Origin: an uncultured Desulfomonile sp.
Lineage (GTDB): Bacteria; Desulfobacterota; Desulfomonilia; Desulfomonilales; Desulfomonilaceae
DNA: 11,424 nucleotides
NCBI GenBank assembly: GCA_937915285.1
Contig: CALDNG010000248.1
Location: 1 to 11,424 of the forward strand
Reading direction: 5' to 3'
Shown piece after piece: positions 1-8,285 of the stretch. Each line of letters opens with the position of its first letter. The first letter of the stretch is position 1. Both the position numbers and the translations under genes were made by a program. The notes below the pieces were generated by a model. It searched no databases and had not been told where the DNA came from. It saw nothing but the letters and a program-made list of their open reading frames with translations.

Positions 1-1
1 A

Positions 2-1231
2 CTCAAAGGTGAGCCTTTCATAATATCTGTAACACGTGACTTAACGGACCTAATAGAATCGGAACGTGAAAAACGTGAATTGCAGGAACGGTTGTTTCAA
101 TCACAGAAAATAGAGTCTCTTGGAACCCTTGTCGGCGGTATTGCCCACGATTTCAACAACATGCTGCAGATTATCATCGGATACGCTGAAATCCTTATGG
201 ATGGCGACTCAGTGAAGAGGGACTGTCATGATCAGCTCGGAACAATAATCCGGACATCTCGTGACGGGGCCGACCTGGTGGCTAAACTGCTCGCGTTTGG
301 ACAGCAGGCGCGTGGATTCCCAATTCCTATTGACCTCAACAGCGAACTCCAAAGTATGGCTCCGTTTATTGCTCGCACCATGCCAGTTCAGGTCGAGCTT
401 AGCCTGGATTTGATGGAGGCCAGGGCTCTGATAAACGCAGACCGGACTCAGGTAGATCAGGTGATAATGAATTTGGCCATTAATGCCGCGGAGGCAATGC
501 CAAACGGAGGCTTCCTCAAGATAACGACCAGAAAGGGTTATCTCGATGATGAGTATTGCAGGAGTCGACCTGGAACCACCACTGGTGAGCACATACAGTT
601 GAAATTCTCCGACAACGGTTCGGGGATAAACCCCAATGATTTATCCAGGATATTTGACCCGTTCTTTTCTACGAAGCAGAAGGGATCAACCAGGGGAACT
701 GGAATGGGTCTATCGGTGGTGATGGGAATCGTTCAACAGTATGGAGGGCATATAACCTGCGACAGCGAGCAGGGAAAGGGTTCTGAATTCACTATATATT
801 TCCCGGCAATACAAACCGTGGGGCAGGCTGTACCGGTTTCTGACCGGTCACCACGAAGCGGGGAGACTCAAACCATTCTACTGGTTGAAGATGTGCCACT
901 AATCGCTGAAATGGAAAAGTCAGTCCTTGAAACAGAGGGATTTGATGTATTGGTGGCGTCCAACGGTAAGGAAGCCCTGGACATTTACAGAAAACACGGT
1001 AAGGATATATCCTTGGTGGCGCTGGACCTCGTAATGCCCGTGATGTCGGGAAAAGAATGCCTGATGAAACTAATGAAAATCGACCCCCTGGTAAAAATCC
1101 TTGTAATAAGCGGTCATTCGCCCAATGATGAATTGAGTAGGGAATTGATCCCCCATGTAAAAGGTTTTGTTAGCAAACCCTGTGTAAGAAATGATTTGAT
1201 ACTGGCGATTCGTTCGGCTCTCAGCGATTAA
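2..1231 (+). CDS. Hybrid sensor histidine kinase, 3' part (PAS end-HisKA-HATPase-receiver)
   Basis: The reading frame is open to the window edge, so the true start lies upstream; the TTG at 80 falls inside the protein and is not a real start. The first ~25 visible residues (...FIISVTRDLTDL...) look like the last strand of a PAS domain and its linker. The H-box GGIAHDFNN follows, with the phospho-accepting His at 146-148. The ATP-binding domain has an N-box (MNLAINAAEA), a G1 box (DNGSGI, from 611), FDPFFSTK and a G2 box (GTGMGLS, near 695). A C-terminal receiver has the acidic pair in LLVEDVP, phospho-acceptor Asp in ALDLVMP (1025-1027), Ser in VISGH and Lys in VSKP. All catalytic residues are present, so this should be an active autokinase that can pass phosphate to its own receiver. 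The sensor part, and whether it is membrane-bound, cannot be seen. It ends in TAA, 79 bases before the next gene. Confidence 0.95.
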   Translation, partial: LKGEPFIISVTRDLTDLIESEREKRELQERLFQSQKIESLGTLVGGIAHDFNNMLQIIIGYAEILMDGDSVKRDCHDQLGTIIRTSRDGADLVAKLLAFGQQARGFPIPIDLNSELQSMAPFIARTMPVQVELSLDLMEARALINADRTQVDQVIMNLAINAAEAMPNGGFLKITTRKGYLDDEYCRSRPGTTTGEHIQLKFSDNGSGINPNDLSRIFDPFFSTKQKGSTRGTGMGLSVVMGIVQQYGGHITCDSEQGKGSEFTIYFPAIQTVGQAVPVSDRSPRSGETQTILLVEDVPLIAEMEKSVLETEGFDVLVASNGKEALDIYRKHGKDISLVALDLVMPVMSGKECLMKLMKIDPLVKILVISGHSPNDELSRELIPHVKGFVSKPCVRNDLILAIRSALSD

Positions 1232-1263
1232 TATATCCTGGTTCGTCATCCTTTGAGCCAATT

Positions 1264-1292
1264 TTGACATATCCAGAGGCCTGCTTTAATAT
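1264..1292 (+). promoter_or_regulatory. Sigma70-like promoter for the MASE3 hybrid kinase
   Basis: A perfect -35 TTGACA (1264-1269) is followed after exactly 17 bases by TAATAT (1287-1292), which matches four of six bases of the -10 consensus. Transcription would begin around 1299, only about 12 bases before the ATG at 1311. It lies in the 79-base gap after the upstream kinase gene. The match is by eye; no start site is known. Confidence 0.55.
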
Positions 1293-1303
1293 ATTTTCAG
1301 GCC
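1278..1303. repeat. Inverted repeat GGCCTG-N14-CAGGCC around the -10 element
   Basis: The arms 1278-1283 and 1298-1303 are exact reverse complements and bracket the -10 of the proposed promoter. This could be an operator. In read-through RNA from the upstream gene it would instead form a 6-bp hairpin that covers the weak CAGG ribosome site before 1311. No T-run follows, so it is not an intrinsic terminator. Six-base arms with a 14-base spacer can arise by chance. Confidence 0.3.
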
Positions 1304-1310
1304 GTCACTA

Positions 1311-4300
1311 ATGAGGTTCACATGTCGCCAGAATCTCTGGAAACCAGTCAGGTTCATGAATAAGGCCAACAACTGGCACACGATCTCTCTTGGCATTGAA
1401 CCAGCGAGACTGGCGTTTATTGCTTTCTCATTCGCTGGGCTGTATCTGACTCGCCTGCAAAGTTTTACTCTTTTCCACACCTTGGTCGAGCTATTCAGCA
1501 TTGTGGTCGCCTGCGGGATGTATTTCATATCGTGGAATGCCCGCGAATTCGTTAAAAACAATTTTCTGCTCTTTCTGGGAATGTCGTATTTGATCGTTGC
1601 CGGCTTGGACCTCTTTCACCTGATGGTCTTTGAAGGCATGATGATATTGCCTGAACACGGTTTCAACGCCTCAACCCAGTTATGGATATCAGCAAGATTT
1701 CTTGAAAGCGTCTCACTGCTTATCGCGCCTTTTACCATCAACCGAAGAATCAATTACAGAATTGTGTGGATTCTTCTCATCTCCTATTTTGTGTTAACAC
1801 TGATCTCAGTTTTTCACTTGAAAATATTCCCGGAATGTTTTGTCGAGGGAGTCGGGCTGACAAACTTCAAAATTGTCTCAGAATACGTCATCAGCCTCAT
1901 TTTGGTTTGCGCCATTGTAGCGCTTTTCAGAAAACGATTTTATTTCAGTCCGGACATTTTGAGACTGCTTTTTCTGTCCATCGGTTTTACGGTTCTGCAA
2001 GAGCTGGTTTTGACGGTCTATACGGATGCCAATGATTTTAGCATCTTGCTTGGCCATTACTTCAAGATTCTTTCTTTTTACCTGCTTTATATCGCCATAA
2101 TAAGAACCAGCCTCCAGAGACCATATCAAACCCTTTTTCAGGATCTGGAACAGGAGAAGCTCGCCCTGCAGGAGGCACGTAATGAACTTCAGTCGGCGCG
2201 TGATCAACTGAATCGGCGAGTTTTTGAGCAATCATTGGACCTGGAGCGCAGAAACCGGGAACTGACCGAGGAACGTGAAAAACTGTTACATTTGAGCCAC
2301 AGAAACAACACGATTCTGGCCTCTGCCTGGGAGGGCATTTTCGGTATAGATCTACAGGGAAACTATACATTCGTGAACCCCGCAGCAGCCATGATGCTTG
2401 GTTTAGATATTCCCGGAATCATCGGCGGTCCAGCCGATCTTGGCTTCTGGTCAAGGATCACAGTAGGCGGGACATGGCCTGGATGTGACTCGGCTATGGG
2501 TGGCCGTTTCAAAGCCGGAGATCCTATCCACTCCGATGAAGAAATTTTCCGAAGGCGTGATGGAAGCGAGATTCCAGTAGAACTGGCCATGACCCCTGTG
2601 TTCGAAAAAGGCGAATTGACCGGGGCCGTTGTAACATTGTGGGACATCACCAGACGTAAACAGTCCGAACAAAAGTTGCTCCAGAGCGAAGCGAATTTAA
2701 AGTCTTTTCTGAATGCCATACCTGAATCATCATTCCTGATAAGTCGCGACGGAACCATACTCATCGCCAATGAAGCCTTTGCAAGGCTTAATGGGTTAAC
2801 AGTTCAGGAAGCAATAGGCAGCAACATTTTTGATGTTTTGCCTTCAGAAGTTGTTCAGACCAGAAGGAAATTTGTCGACGAGGTGATTCGTGAAGGAAAA
2901 CCTCTCCAGCTAACGGACGTGCGTGAAGGCAAGATCATGAGGACCAACGCATATCCTATTTTTAACAGGGATGGATTTCCGGAACGAATTGCCATCTATG
3001 CCGCCGACATCACCGAGGCCAAAAGACTGCAGGAATCTCTTAGGAAAAGCGAGGAGCGTTACAGAACTATAGTCGAACTCTCTCCTACAGGAATTTTTGT
3101 GATCGTCAACGGACGTTTCGTATATTCAAATGAGAAATTCCGTAAAATTCTCGGTTTAGACAGTCAGACAGAAATCATTGGCCAGGAGATTCTGGACTTT
3201 ATCCATCCCGACTGTCACGAAGTTGCGCGTCAGAGGGTATCATACATACTGGAAACAGGTCGTCCTGTCCCAAGGATGGACCAGGTTTACGTCAGACTCG
3301 ATGGCGCCTCAGTGGATGTGGAAGCTTCTGCCACACTTTTTAATTTGGAAGACCAGCCTGGAATACTGGTGATCATCAACGATGTCAGCGACAGAAAACG
3401 GGCCGAGGTAGCCTTGCGGGAGAGCGAGGAACGTTTCAGGCAGGTTGCGGATACTGCAGGTGAATGGATCTGGGAAACAGACTCCGACGGATTGTTTACC
3501 TACTGCAGTTCGGCAGTGGAACGTATCCTAGGTTACAAGCCTGATCAACTCGTCGGGCTGAAGCATTTTTCCGACTTCTTTGGTCCTTCTATCAATGAGG
3601 CTGTTGCTGAGAGGACGCTTGAAATATTTCGGGCAAAAAAATTATTCCGAAACGTTCGAACCTACTACGTTCGTAAGGATGGTGAAACAGTCATACTTGA
3701 AACGAGCGGCGCCCCTGTTCTGGACCTTAACGGTAATGTGGTGGGATACAGGGGCACACATTCCAACATAACACAAAGTGTTCGGGCCGCTGAGTCCAGG
3801 GAACTACTGGCTGCTGTGGTTGAACATGCGGCAGAGTCCATCATTATCACGGATTCCTTCGGAATCATCAAATATGTCAACCCGGCATTTGAGAAAACAA
3901 GTGGATACTCGAGGGATGAGGTAATAGGGCAAAATCCTCGTCTGCTCAAGAGTGGGAAACAGGATGATTCTTTTTACAGAGATTTATGGCAGACCATCTC
4001 TCAGGGTGAGGTCTGGCGTGGCCGGTTTTCAAATCTTAAAAAGGACGGAACAATATTTGAAGAGGAAGCCACCATCTCCCCGATAAAGCGTTCCGACGGC
4101 AGAATTAGGAACTATATGGCTATAAAGAGGGATGTAACCAAAGAGGTCGCTCTTCAAGGTCAGTTGTTCCAATCGCAGAAAATGGAGGCCATTGGTACAC
4201 TTGCTGGTGGAATAGCCCATGATTTCAACAATATTATTTTTGCGATGATCGGCTACACCGAATTGGCTCTGGATGAACAACCCGAGGATTCTGAGAGTCA

Positions 4301-5300
4301 CCATTACCTCGAACAAGTACTGGACGCGGGGATGAGGGCACGAGAAATGGTCAAACAGATACTCACCTTCTCCAGACAGAGCGAGCCTCAGCGAAAACTT
4401 CTGGACCTTGCGCCCATCATAAAGGAGGGCCTCAAATTCCTGAGGGCTTCAATTCCTCCCACAATAGAAATCAACACCAAAATAGAAACATCCCATGGGC
4501 TGGTAGAAGTCGATCCCACCCAAATTCACCAGGTTTTGATGAATCTATGCACAAACGCTGTTTATGCCATGAAGGATACCAAAGGAGTTTTATCTGTAGA
4601 ATTGTCATCGGTGGAAATGGGGAAGGAGATTCTTAAAACCAATATGTCCTTGATTCCAGGGAAATACGTTCGCCTGGCTGTCAGTGATACAGGACTTGGA
4701 ATTGCGCCGGACATCATGGGGCGGATATTTGACCCGTATTTTACCACCAAGAAACTCGGAGAAGGGACCGGTCTGGGATTGTCTGTAATCCATGGAATAG
4801 TTACGGCACACGGAGGAACCATTACCGTCAAAAGCCAGCCGGGACTTGGATCTACCTTCGAAATCTTCCTGCCGGTTAGAAAAAGCGAATCTGAGTTCGA
4901 TGTCCGGCTACCCGACGAGCCCTGCCCCTCCGGCAGCGGATGTGTGCTGTTTGTGGATGACGAACAAACAATAGTTGAGTTGGGGGAAGCTATTCTAGAG
5001 AGTCTCGGCTACGCGGTTGTGGCAGTAATGAACCCGATCCAAGCCCTTGAAATTGTTCGCTCCAATCCCAAAAGATTTGATCTTGTCATCACAGACCTGA
5101 TGATGCCAAAAATGACCGGGTTAGAGTTGGCTCATGAAATCAAGGCCTTGCGTCAGGATATCCCCATCATTGTGTGCACCGGGTATGGCAATGATTTTAC
5201 CCCCGAGCAGGCTGAGGAATCAGGAATAAAGTCAGTGATACTAAAACCTATTTCCAAGAGAGAACTGGCCCGATCCATCAGGGAAGTGATGCAGAGATAG
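1311..5300 (+). CDS. Membrane hybrid histidine kinase: MASE3-5xPAS-HisKA-HATPase-receiver
   Basis: A 1329-residue sensor kinase. Residues ~33-267 contain about eight hydrophobic helices and resemble the MASE3 integral-membrane sensor domain (FHTLVELFS at 55-63, LDLFHLM at 99-105, LWISARFLE at 124-132). A charged coiled coil (~275-330) leads to five PAS domains at about 334-450, 458-570, 585-697, 708-825 and 834-945, most closing with a D-[IV]-[TS] motif. The kinase core has H-box AGGIAHDFNN (His970), N-box around Asn1078/Asn1082, G1 DTGLGI (Asp1126), FDPYFTTKK and G2 GEGTGLGLS (from 1150). The C-terminal receiver has Asp1216/Asp1217, phospho-acceptor Asp1262, Thr1290 and Lys1312, all intact. 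The ligand is unknown; five PAS domains suggest several integrated cues. The start is uncertain: ATG 1311 has only a weak CAGG upstream, and Met16 (1356) also precedes the first helix. With both phosphorelay halves present, it needs an outside HPt or regulator, none of which is visible here. Confidence 0.95.
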   Translation: MRFTCRQNLWKPVRFMNKANNWHTISLGIEPARLAFIAFSFAGLYLTRLQSFTLFHTLVELFSIVVACGMYFISWNAREFVKNNFLLFLGMSYLIVAGLDLFHLMVFEGMMILPEHGFNASTQLWISARFLESVSLLIAPFTINRRINYRIVWILLISYFVLTLISVFHLKIFPECFVEGVGLTNFKIVSEYVISLILVCAIVALFRKRFYFSPDILRLLFLSIGFTVLQELVLTVYTDANDFSILLGHYFKILSFYLLYIAIIRTSLQRPYQTLFQDLEQEKLALQEARNELQSARDQLNRRVFEQSLDLERRNRELTEEREKLLHLSHRNNTILASAWEGIFGIDLQGNYTFVNPAAAMMLGLDIPGIIGGPADLGFWSRITVGGTWPGCDSAMGGRFKAGDPIHSDEEIFRRRDGSEIPVELAMTPVFEKGELTGAVVTLWDITRRKQSEQKLLQSEANLKSFLNAIPESSFLISRDGTILIANEAFARLNGLTVQEAIGSNIFDVLPSEVVQTRRKFVDEVIREGKPLQLTDVREGKIMRTNAYPIFNRDGFPERIAIYAADITEAKRLQESLRKSEERYRTIVELSPTGIFVIVNGRFVYSNEKFRKILGLDSQTEIIGQEILDFIHPDCHEVARQRVSYILETGRPVPRMDQVYVRLDGASVDVEASATLFNLEDQPGILVIINDVSDRKRAEVALRESEERFRQVADTAGEWIWETDSDGLFTYCSSAVERILGYKPDQLVGLKHFSDFFGPSINEAVAERTLEIFRAKKLFRNVRTYYVRKDGETVILETSGAPVLDLNGNVVGYRGTHSNITQSVRAAESRELLAAVVEHAAESIIITDSFGIIKYVNPAFEKTSGYSRDEVIGQNPRLLKSGKQDDSFYRDLWQTISQGEVWRGRFSNLKKDGTIFEEEATISPIKRSDGRIRNYMAIKRDVTKEVALQGQLFQSQKMEAIGTLAGGIAHDFNNIIFAMIGYTELALDEQPEDSESHHYLEQVLDAGMRAREMVKQILTFSRQSEPQRKLLDLAPIIKEGLKFLRASIPPTIEINTKIETSHGLVEVDPTQIHQVLMNLCTNAVYAMKDTKGVLSVELSSVEMGKEILKTNMSLIPGKYVRLAVSDTGLGIAPDIMGRIFDPYFTTKKLGEGTGLGLSVIHGIVTAHGGTITVKSQPGLGSTFEIFLPVRKSESEFDVRLPDEPCPSGSGCVLFVDDEQTIVELGEAILESLGYAVVAVMNPIQALEIVRSNPKRFDLVITDLMMPKMTGLELAHEIKALRQDIPIIVCTGYGNDFTPEQAEESGIKSVILKPISKRELARSIREVMQR

Positions 5301-5483
5301 AAAATAAACATTATAACAACGGCGGTCATATTTTTTTTAGTAGTGTGTTGAGGCGGCAGGTTTTTCAATTTATTTCGGGCTCTGGAATTTGATCAGAATT
5401 ACTGTCTGACTGGAGTCCTTCAATCATAGGCATTTGAAAGTATCCCATTTTAATCATTCGATTTTTGGAATAGGGGCAAATTC
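5301..5483. other. Intergenic gap before the five-PAS soluble kinase
   Basis: This 183-base AT-rich gap contains a run of eight T (about 5331-5338), but no GC-rich stem precedes it, so I do not call a terminator. TTCAA (5419-5423) and TTGAA (5434-5438) form a short spaced dyad of unknown meaning. TTGAAA at 5434 resembles a -35 box, but the hexamer 17 bases on (TTCGAT) is a poor -10. AGGGG at 5472-5476 is a plausible ribosome site, seven bases before the ATG at 5484. A promoter is expected here, but I cannot place it. Confidence 0.4.
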
Positions 5484-8252
5484 ATGAGCGCAGGCCCAAA
5501 GACAAAAACATTTTCAACTGAACTTGATCTGGAGACCTACAAAAGTCTTGTGGAACTGGCTCCTTCAATCAGTTATGTCGCCGCCCTGGATGACCACAGC
5601 ACTACCCTGTATGTCAGCCCCCAAATAGAGACAGTCCTGGGAGTTTCCAGAGAGGATTACGTTGCTGATCCAGAGATTTGGTCCAAGCTGATTCATCCGG
5701 AAGACCGACTATCGGTCTTGCAAGAGCTTAAAAAATGCCAGGCTGAGGGTAAGCCGTTTCATTTCGAATACAGAATGGTCGGCCCTGATGGCAGAATTGT
5801 ATGGTTCCGGGATCAGGCAGTGATAGTCCGGGACTCAAATGGAAAGCCTTTGCGGCTTCAGGGAGCAATGCTGGACATTACCGGCGAAAAAATAGCCCAT
5901 CAAATGGCATCAAAGTCTGGGGAGCTAAATGAAAAGATATTTAGAGAGGCCCCTATCGGTATATCCATTTACAAGTCTGATGGGCGGACAATTTCCGCAA
6001 ACACTGCTGTGTCGGCAATTGTTGGGACAAACCTAAATAAAATCCTGAATCAGAACTTTCGGCAACTCGTATCGTGGGAAACTTCCGGACTTTTGGATGC
6101 GGCTGAAAACACACTCGAAACAGGCAATGAAAATCGGGTGATAGTGAACCTTGTCACAACCTTCGGGCGGAATGCGTGGCTCGATTGCCGTTTTGCCCGT
6201 ATCAGATCAGAAGACGAGTATCATCTGCTGCTACTCACCGCTGACATAACCGAGCTAAAAAATGTCGAGCATGAAATCAGGGTACACAGGGACCATCTTG
6301 ACGACCTAGTAAGAGAACGCACCTCTGAACTGATCTCCCTGAACAGGAAACTGCTTGAAGAAATAGACCGCAGACAGATGGTAGAAGCTGTACAGGTCCG
6401 TTTTCAAAACAGCCTCAAAAAAAGCCAAGAGAATCTGCGCGCCCTTCTGGACGCCATAAATGAATCGGCATTCCTCATGGATCTTGACGGAACGGTGCTT
6501 TCCATTAATGAAACAGCGGCGTCTCGACTGGGCTACACCGCAAAAGAGATTTCCGGAAAAAATCTCTATGACTTCATTTCTGATGATCTGGGAACCGAAC
6601 GAAAAAACAGAGTTCTGGAAGTTGTGAAGACTCAAAAAACTATTCGATTTGAGGATGTCCGCGGTGATAAAACAATAGACCAAACTGTCTCACCGGTTTT
6701 TGGGCCTGATGGTAAGGTGAGCGGGATAGCAGTATTTGCAATGGACATAACCGATAGGCGCAGGATTGAGAAATCAATTAAGGAAAGTGAGGAGCTATTT
6801 CGATTGACCTTCGAACAGGCGGCAGTAGGGATTGTTCATGCCAACATGGAAGGCCGTCTGATAAGATTCAACGAGAGGTTTAGTGAAATTGTCGGTTACC
6901 CTCGTGAGACACTTTTGAACTTGACATTTCAGGAAATTACTGATCCCGCCTTTCTTGAGATTGACCTTTCCAACATGTACAAACTACTTGAAGGAGAAAT
7001 TGAAAATTACATAATCGAAAAACAGTATATTCGACTGGATAACTCCCGTGTTTGGGCACAACTGACGGTTTCGCTGCGCAGACACCCCGACGGAACCCCA
7101 TATCATTTCATTGGTGTAGTTCAGGACATCACTCAACGCAAGGTTATTGAGCAGGAATTAAGCAGTAGCGAACAGTTCCTCTCGAATGTTTTTTCGAGCA
7201 TTCAGGACGGCCTGAGTATCCTAGACACGGACCTCAACATTCTGAGAGTGAATCCAGCCATGGAGAGATGGTATGCTCATGCGATGCCTCTTACGGGCAA
7301 AAAGTGCTACGAGGCATATTATGGGGCCGATAAGCCCTGCTCTGTTTGCCCGACCTGCGCTGCAATAGCTACCGGGAAACAGGCCTTTGAAGAAGTGCCT
7401 CTCACAGGAGACGACGGGGTAGTTAAAGGCTGGGTGGATCTGTTTGCCTTCCCGATGTTTGACCCTAAAGACGGCCGGCTTACAGGTGTCATAGAATTCG
7501 TACGTGATATTTCCAACCGGAAATTAGCTGAAAAGGTAGCGTCCGATTACAAGGAACATCTCGAGAGACTTAACCGGGAACTTGAGAAATTTGCCTATGT
7601 TGCGTCGCATGACCTCAGGGAGCCCCTCAGAAAAGTAGCCGGTTTTTCCGAGTTACTGGAAAGAAGGTATAAGGGGAAACTCGACGAGAAGGCTGACAAA
7701 TACCTCTTCTACATACTTGATGGAGTCCAGCGGATGCAGCGTCTTATTGAAGATCTGCTGGCCTATTCTCGGCTTGGCAGAAATTCGGAGAATCAGGAAT
7801 TCATCAAAACCACTGAACTGGCGCATAGTGTGTTACTTGATCTTTCGGAACTGATTTCAGAAAACCATGCGTCTGTAGAAGTCCATGATCTCCCGGATAT
7901 AATCGGACATGAAATTCAGATAAGACAGCTTTTCCAGAATTTAATCGCAAACGCCATTAAATTCCGAAGAGATGAAGCGCCGAAGGTTCTGGTTTCATGC
8001 AGTATTTCGAACGATGAAGCAGTATTTTCAGTTCAGGACAATGGAATAGGAATAGACCCGGACCAGTTTGAACGGGTGTTTGGAATATTCCAGAGACTCC
8101 ATTCAAGGGAGCAATATCCAGGCACCGGCATAGGTCTGGCCGTTTGCAAGAAAATAGTTGAATTACACGGTGGCCATATATGGATTGAATCCGAACCAGG
8201 AAAAGGCTCAGTGTTCAAATTCAGTTTAAAGCTTGTGGGCAAGGGCTGTTAA
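5484..8252 (+). CDS. Soluble PAS sensor histidine kinase, five PAS domains, no receiver
   Basis: A 922-residue kinase with no membrane segment or signal peptide, so probably cytoplasmic. PAS domains lie at about 18-133 (PAS_3-like, with IHPEDR), 150-256, 318-424, 440-550 and 568-678. A charged coiled coil (~260-315) separates the second and third. The fifth PAS has four cysteines (Cys608, 619, 622, 625; C-x10-C-x2-C-x2-C) that could hold an Fe-S cluster or another metal, or act as a redox switch. The kinase core is of the phytochrome-like type: H-box ASHDLREPLRK (His709), N-box QNLIANAIKF (Asn819/Asn823), G1 DNGIGI (Asp852), FQRLH, and G2 PGTGIGLAV (from 879). It ends just after the ATPase domain with no receiver, so it needs a separate response regulator; the Rcp1-like protein two genes downstream is the obvious candidate. 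AGGGG seven bases upstream supports the ATG. Confidence 0.95.
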   Translation: MSAGPKTKTFSTELDLETYKSLVELAPSISYVAALDDHSTTLYVSPQIETVLGVSREDYVADPEIWSKLIHPEDRLSVLQELKKCQAEGKPFHFEYRMVGPDGRIVWFRDQAVIVRDSNGKPLRLQGAMLDITGEKIAHQMASKSGELNEKIFREAPIGISIYKSDGRTISANTAVSAIVGTNLNKILNQNFRQLVSWETSGLLDAAENTLETGNENRVIVNLVTTFGRNAWLDCRFARIRSEDEYHLLLLTADITELKNVEHEIRVHRDHLDDLVRERTSELISLNRKLLEEIDRRQMVEAVQVRFQNSLKKSQENLRALLDAINESAFLMDLDGTVLSINETAASRLGYTAKEISGKNLYDFISDDLGTERKNRVLEVVKTQKTIRFEDVRGDKTIDQTVSPVFGPDGKVSGIAVFAMDITDRRRIEKSIKESEELFRLTFEQAAVGIVHANMEGRLIRFNERFSEIVGYPRETLLNLTFQEITDPAFLEIDLSNMYKLLEGEIENYIIEKQYIRLDNSRVWAQLTVSLRRHPDGTPYHFIGVVQDITQRKVIEQELSSSEQFLSNVFSSIQDGLSILDTDLNILRVNPAMERWYAHAMPLTGKKCYEAYYGADKPCSVCPTCAAIATGKQAFEEVPLTGDDGVVKGWVDLFAFPMFDPKDGRLTGVIEFVRDISNRKLAEKVASDYKEHLERLNRELEKFAYVASHDLREPLRKVAGFSELLERRYKGKLDEKADKYLFYILDGVQRMQRLIEDLLAYSRLGRNSENQEFIKTTELAHSVLLDLSELISENHASVEVHDLPDIIGHEIQIRQLFQNLIANAIKFRRDEAPKVLVSCSISNDEAVFSVQDNGIGIDPDQFERVFGIFQRLHSREQYPGTGIGLAVCKKIVELHGGHIWIESEPGKGSVFKFSLKLVGKGC

Positions 8253-8285
8253 ACAAATGATCACTTACACTCAGCAATTCAAAAA

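Noticed and set aside
80..82. TTG as the start codon of the first kinase
   Set aside because: The frame is open to the window edge and encodes a sensible PAS-end sequence before it, so the TTG is an internal Leu codon.
1878..2231. Open frames on the - strand, here and elsewhere (e.g. 9233-9676)
   Set aside because: They lie wholly inside well-supported + strand kinase genes, show no recognisable domain, and have no convincing ribosome site.
5325..5342. T-run after the MASE3 kinase as a Rho-independent terminator
   Set aside because: No GC-rich inverted repeat precedes the T-run; CGGCGG upstream has no pairing partner nearby.
5416..5571. TCCTTCAATCA present both in the intergenic gap (5416) and early in the next gene (5561)
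   Set aside because: A single 11-base direct repeat with one copy inside coding sequence; no third copy or dyad, most likely coincidence.
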